From Brucella haematophila (GTDB taxonomy: Bacteria; Pseudomonadota; Alphaproteobacteria; Rhizobiales; Rhizobiaceae), in NCBI RefSeq assembly GCF_005938105.1, contig NZ_VCPE01000009.1, positions 124,001-188,000 on the forward strand: DNA of 64,000 nucleotides. Reading direction: 5' to 3'. Below the pieces are notes generated by a model. It had not been told where the DNA came from. It searched no databases and worked only from the letters and a program-made list of their open reading frames with translations. Below are positions 63,842-64,000 of the stretch, piece after piece; position 1 is the stretch's first letter; each line of letters starts with the position of its first letter. Position numbers and translations under genes: made by a program.

Positions 63842-64000
63842 TTTTCCTTCCAGTCGTTTAAAAAGACAACCGGAGACAAGACAACGTCCGGCGTCGCTCC
63901 GCCTTCCGGGCGGAACGCTACGAACATGGTAAATGAAGTGGGCCGTTTCAAGGAAGGGGCCAGAGAAAGCACTGGCAACCTGTCCGTGTCTGATTCAAAA

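Noticed and set aside
1-64000. CRISPR array, complete insertion sequence, rRNA operon or replication origin
   Set aside because: No regularly spaced repeats, transposase, rRNA or oriC-like features were seen; the only tandem repeat is the short octamer array at 55.1 kb.

Overview
The window looks like a chromosomal segment of a Brucella-clade alphaproteobacterium of the former genus Ochrobactrum. The evidence is an Omp25 porin-like protein almost word for word of the Brucella type, a divergent ampR/ampC pair whose beta-lactamase resembles the OCH enzymes of Ochrobactrum, the complete rhizobial aapJQMP operon, and palindromic mosaic repeats of the kind scattered through Rhizobiales intergenic DNA. 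A resident ampR-ampC pair argues against classical Brucella. Species identity is inferred, not proven.

Layout. 1-12 kb: start of lptF, then pepA, holC and two small membrane proteins, an ABC-F ATPase, a DinB-like protein, ndk, a YbaY/META secreted protein, and a minus-strand run SDR-uvrC-pgsA-moaD-moaE. 12-22 kb: omp25, ampR/ampC, a GST, an RNase T2 pair, rlmJ, a DMT permease, a molybdopterin oxidoreductase and a DUF992 protein. 22-31 kb: purM-purN, then perM-like/hdaA/epimerase, an SH3 protein, two tiny proteins and lactate permease lldP. 31-33 kb: a solute-binding protein, tRNA-Pro(TGG), an NDUFS4-like subunit and tRNA-Arg(TCT).

33.1-36.9 kb is a 3.7-kb integrated element. It begins in the 3' end of tRNA-Arg(TCT) and is bounded by a perfect 24-bp direct repeat. 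It carries a tyrosine integrase reading away from its interior, a DUF6456-like fragment, an aberrant tRNA-like sequence, a frameshifted small gene, a small membrane protein, an abruptly cut terminase small-subunit fragment and an SOS-associated peptidase. It reads as a decayed prophage or satellite.

37-51 kb: an SPFH protein, small envelope proteins, metC, a PAP2 phosphatase, the aapJQMP general amino-acid uptake operon, and a cluster of small VOC/SRPBCC/ArsR/HxlR genes with paired operator-like dyads. 51-64 kb: the polyphosphate pair ppk-ppx, rnd, aspS (with an apparent in-frame insertion of odd codon use), a periplasmic protein of unknown function, parC, bpt and an RDD membrane protein.

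Most of the window is ordinary core chromosome. The places that deserve a second look are the tRNA-Arg element and its tRNA-like sequence, the octamer arrays that overlap the stop codons of ppx and rnd, the odd patch in aspS, the paired dyads at 47.7 kb, a sigma-54-like promoter before parC, and several very short genes. I did not find a clearly new multi-gene system.
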